Notes under the pieces: model-generated | What the model saw: the letters and a program-made list of their open reading frames with translations, nothing else | Database searches by the model: none | What the model was told of the DNA's origin: nothing | Origin: DASVTU01 sp036387415 | Lineage (GTDB): Bacteria; Acidobacteriota; Blastocatellia; Pyrinomonadales; Pyrinomonadaceae | Direction of reading: 5' to 3' | Length of the DNA stretch: 25,138 nucleotides | NCBI GenBank assembly: GCA_036387415.1 | Contig: DASVTU010000031.1 | Span: forward strand, 1-25,138 | Program-made: the position numbers and the translations under genes | Part shown: piece by piece, positions 24,117-25,138 of the stretch | Layout of the letters: the number at the start of each line of letters is the position of its first letter | Numbering within the stretch: position 1 is the stretch's first letter

Positions 24117-25043
24117 GTGACAGCAGCAACAGTAGCAGATCAACTTTCGATGAGTTCCGAAGCCACCAACACGACGAGCGCGGCGCGCAACCTTCGCACC
24201 ACGCTCGAAATGATCAAGATCGAGCACACGCTCTTTGCGTTGCCCTTCGCGCTGCTCGGCGCGGTGCTGGCGGCGCGCGGGTTGCCCTCCGTGCGGCAGT
24301 TGCTCTGGATCACTCTGGCGATGGTGGGCGCGCGTTCGGCCGCGATGGCTTTCAACCGCATCGCCGATCACAGGTACGACGCGGCCAACCCGCGCACGCG
24401 TGGGCGCGCGATCCCTTCGGGCGCGCTCTCGCTAAAATTCGCTTGGGCGTTCACGCTTGCGGCGGCGGCTCTCTTTTTCGTCGCGGCGGCGATGCTCAAT
24501 CGCCTGACGCTCCTGCTCGCCCCCGTCGCGCTGGCGAGCGTGCTTTTTTACTCTTACACGAAGCGTTTCACTTCGCTCTCGCATCTCGTGCTCGGCTGGT
24601 GCCTGGCAATCGCGCCGACGGGCGCGTGGATCGCCGTGCGCGGCGCGATTGATAGCCCCGTGCCGCTCTTGCTCTCGCTCGTCGTGCTGCTCTGGACCGC
24701 CGGTTTCGACGTGCTCTACGCCTGTCAGGATTACGACTTCGACCGTCGCGCCAGACTACGTTCGATCCCCGCGCGCGTCGGCATCCCGCGCGCACTCTGG
24801 ATTTCGCGCTTACTTCATGCGGCAGCCTTCGCCGCGCTCGTCGCACTCTACCTGACGGCCACCCCGGGCGCGTTCGCGCTCGCGGGCCTCGCGGCGACCG
24901 GCGCGCTGCTCGTCTATCAACATTCGCTCGTCCGCGCAGACGATCTCACACGCCTGAACGCCGCGTTCTTCACGACGAACGCCTTCGTCAGCGTCATCCT
25001 TTTCATCACCTTCGGCGGCGCGATCTTCTTCGCACGGCTGTGA
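24117..25043 (+). CDS. UbiA-family polyprenyltransferase
   Basis: This 308-residue integral membrane protein with about eight to nine helices has the two Asp motifs of UbiA enzymes: Asn80-x-x-x-Asp84-x-x-x-Asp88 (Asn-Arg-Ile-Ala-Asp-His-Arg-Tyr-Asp) and Asp205-Tyr-Asp207-Phe-Asp209. It should attach a polyprenyl chain to an aromatic acid in the inner membrane, as in 4-hydroxybenzoate (UbiA) or futalosine-route menaquinone synthesis (MqnP). The substrate cannot be decided from sequence. GTG 24117 is the upstream start; ATG 24150 is an equally plausible alternative. Confidence 0.92.
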   Translation: MTAATVADQLSMSSEATNTTSAARNLRTTLEMIKIEHTLFALPFALLGAVLAARGLPSVRQLLWITLAMVGARSAAMAFNRIADHRYDAANPRTRGRAIPSGALSLKFAWAFTLAAAALFFVAAAMLNRLTLLLAPVALASVLFYSYTKRFTSLSHLVLGWCLAIAPTGAWIAVRGAIDSPVPLLLSLVVLLWTAGFDVLYACQDYDFDRRARLRSIPARVGIPRALWISRLLHAAAFAALVALYLTATPGAFALAGLAATGALLVYQHSLVRADDLTRLNAAFFTTNAFVSVILFITFGGAIFFARL

Positions 25044-25086
25044 GTTTGCGGAGTCATTTTAGCCGTCGAGTTTAAAGTAGAAAAAC

Positions 25087-25138
25087 ATGAGCACAACCAC
25101 TTCAACCATCACCGAACGCGAACCGCTCGTGCTGCATT
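25087..25138 (+). CDS. Start of an unidentified gene, cut by window end
   Basis: ATG 25087 opens a frame that runs to the window end (17 codons, Ser/Thr-rich then Glu-Arg-Glu-Pro-Leu-Val-Leu-His). It starts 43 nt after the UbiA-family stop on the same strand. The family cannot be told from this piece. Confidence 0.4.
   Translation, partial: MSTTTSTITEREPLVLH

Overview
The window looks like chromosomal DNA from a GC-rich bacterium (roughly 58-60% G+C by eye). The best guess is Acidobacteriota, class Blastocatellia. This is inferred from a secreted protein joining TolB-like PD40 repeats to DUF4214, a pilin of the acidobacterial kind, stand-alone RsbRD-type sensor domains and NtrC-type signalling. 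I see no rRNA, tRNA, CRISPR array, insertion sequence or phage gene. Most of the coding content is conserved housekeeping and signalling.

Layout. (1) 1-508: 3' part of a type IV pilin-like gene, followed by a hairpin and a terminator. (2) 733-3663, plus strand: an ABC-2 export operon, permease, membrane-anchored TPR protein and ATPase, closed by a strong terminator at 3693-3732. (3) 3775-7856, minus strand: a receiver-only response regulator, an RsbRD-type domain protein, a 797-residue hybrid-less PAS/HAMP histidine kinase and a small membrane-anchored protein. (4) 8065-10318, plus strand: a short, degenerate histidine-kinase-like protein and an NtrC-family sigma-54 activator. (5) 10426-14682, minus strand: rpiB, glyA, a DinG-type helicase and queD in a tight series. 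(6) 15028-20069, plus strand: a secreted TPR-like protein, proS and the PD40-DUF4214 secreted protein. (7) 20210-22643, minus strand: larB, an LCAT-like lipase with overlapping start and stop, and a possible 37-residue membrane peptide. (8) 22845-25138, plus strand: a four-helix membrane protein, a UbiX flavin prenyltransferase, a UbiA-family prenyltransferase and the start of another gene. The UbiX/UbiA pair suggests quinone biosynthesis.

The most unusual signal is not a gene. At least eight intergenic spacers carry short tandem arrays whose unit is 7 nt (8 nt in one case). The word differs from spacer to spacer, but in the clear cases one arm is repeated in one orientation and the reverse complement follows in a second arm, so the array folds into a long imperfect hairpin. 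Examples are AAGTTCC (22718-22800), GTAAATS (7294-7448), CTTTTGC (10322-10420), TTTTNAT (16082-16167), GAANGAT/ATCCGNA (8815-8907), TGCGGAT (20076-20103 and 4300-4347), CATCCNT (588-699) and an octamer TCATYGNN (14802-14881). Two arrays run into the neighbouring gene and contain its stop codon. Heptanucleotide repeats (STRR) are known in filamentous cyanobacteria; a set of arrays with a different word in each spacer but a shared period and palindromic layout is the observation here most worth following up.
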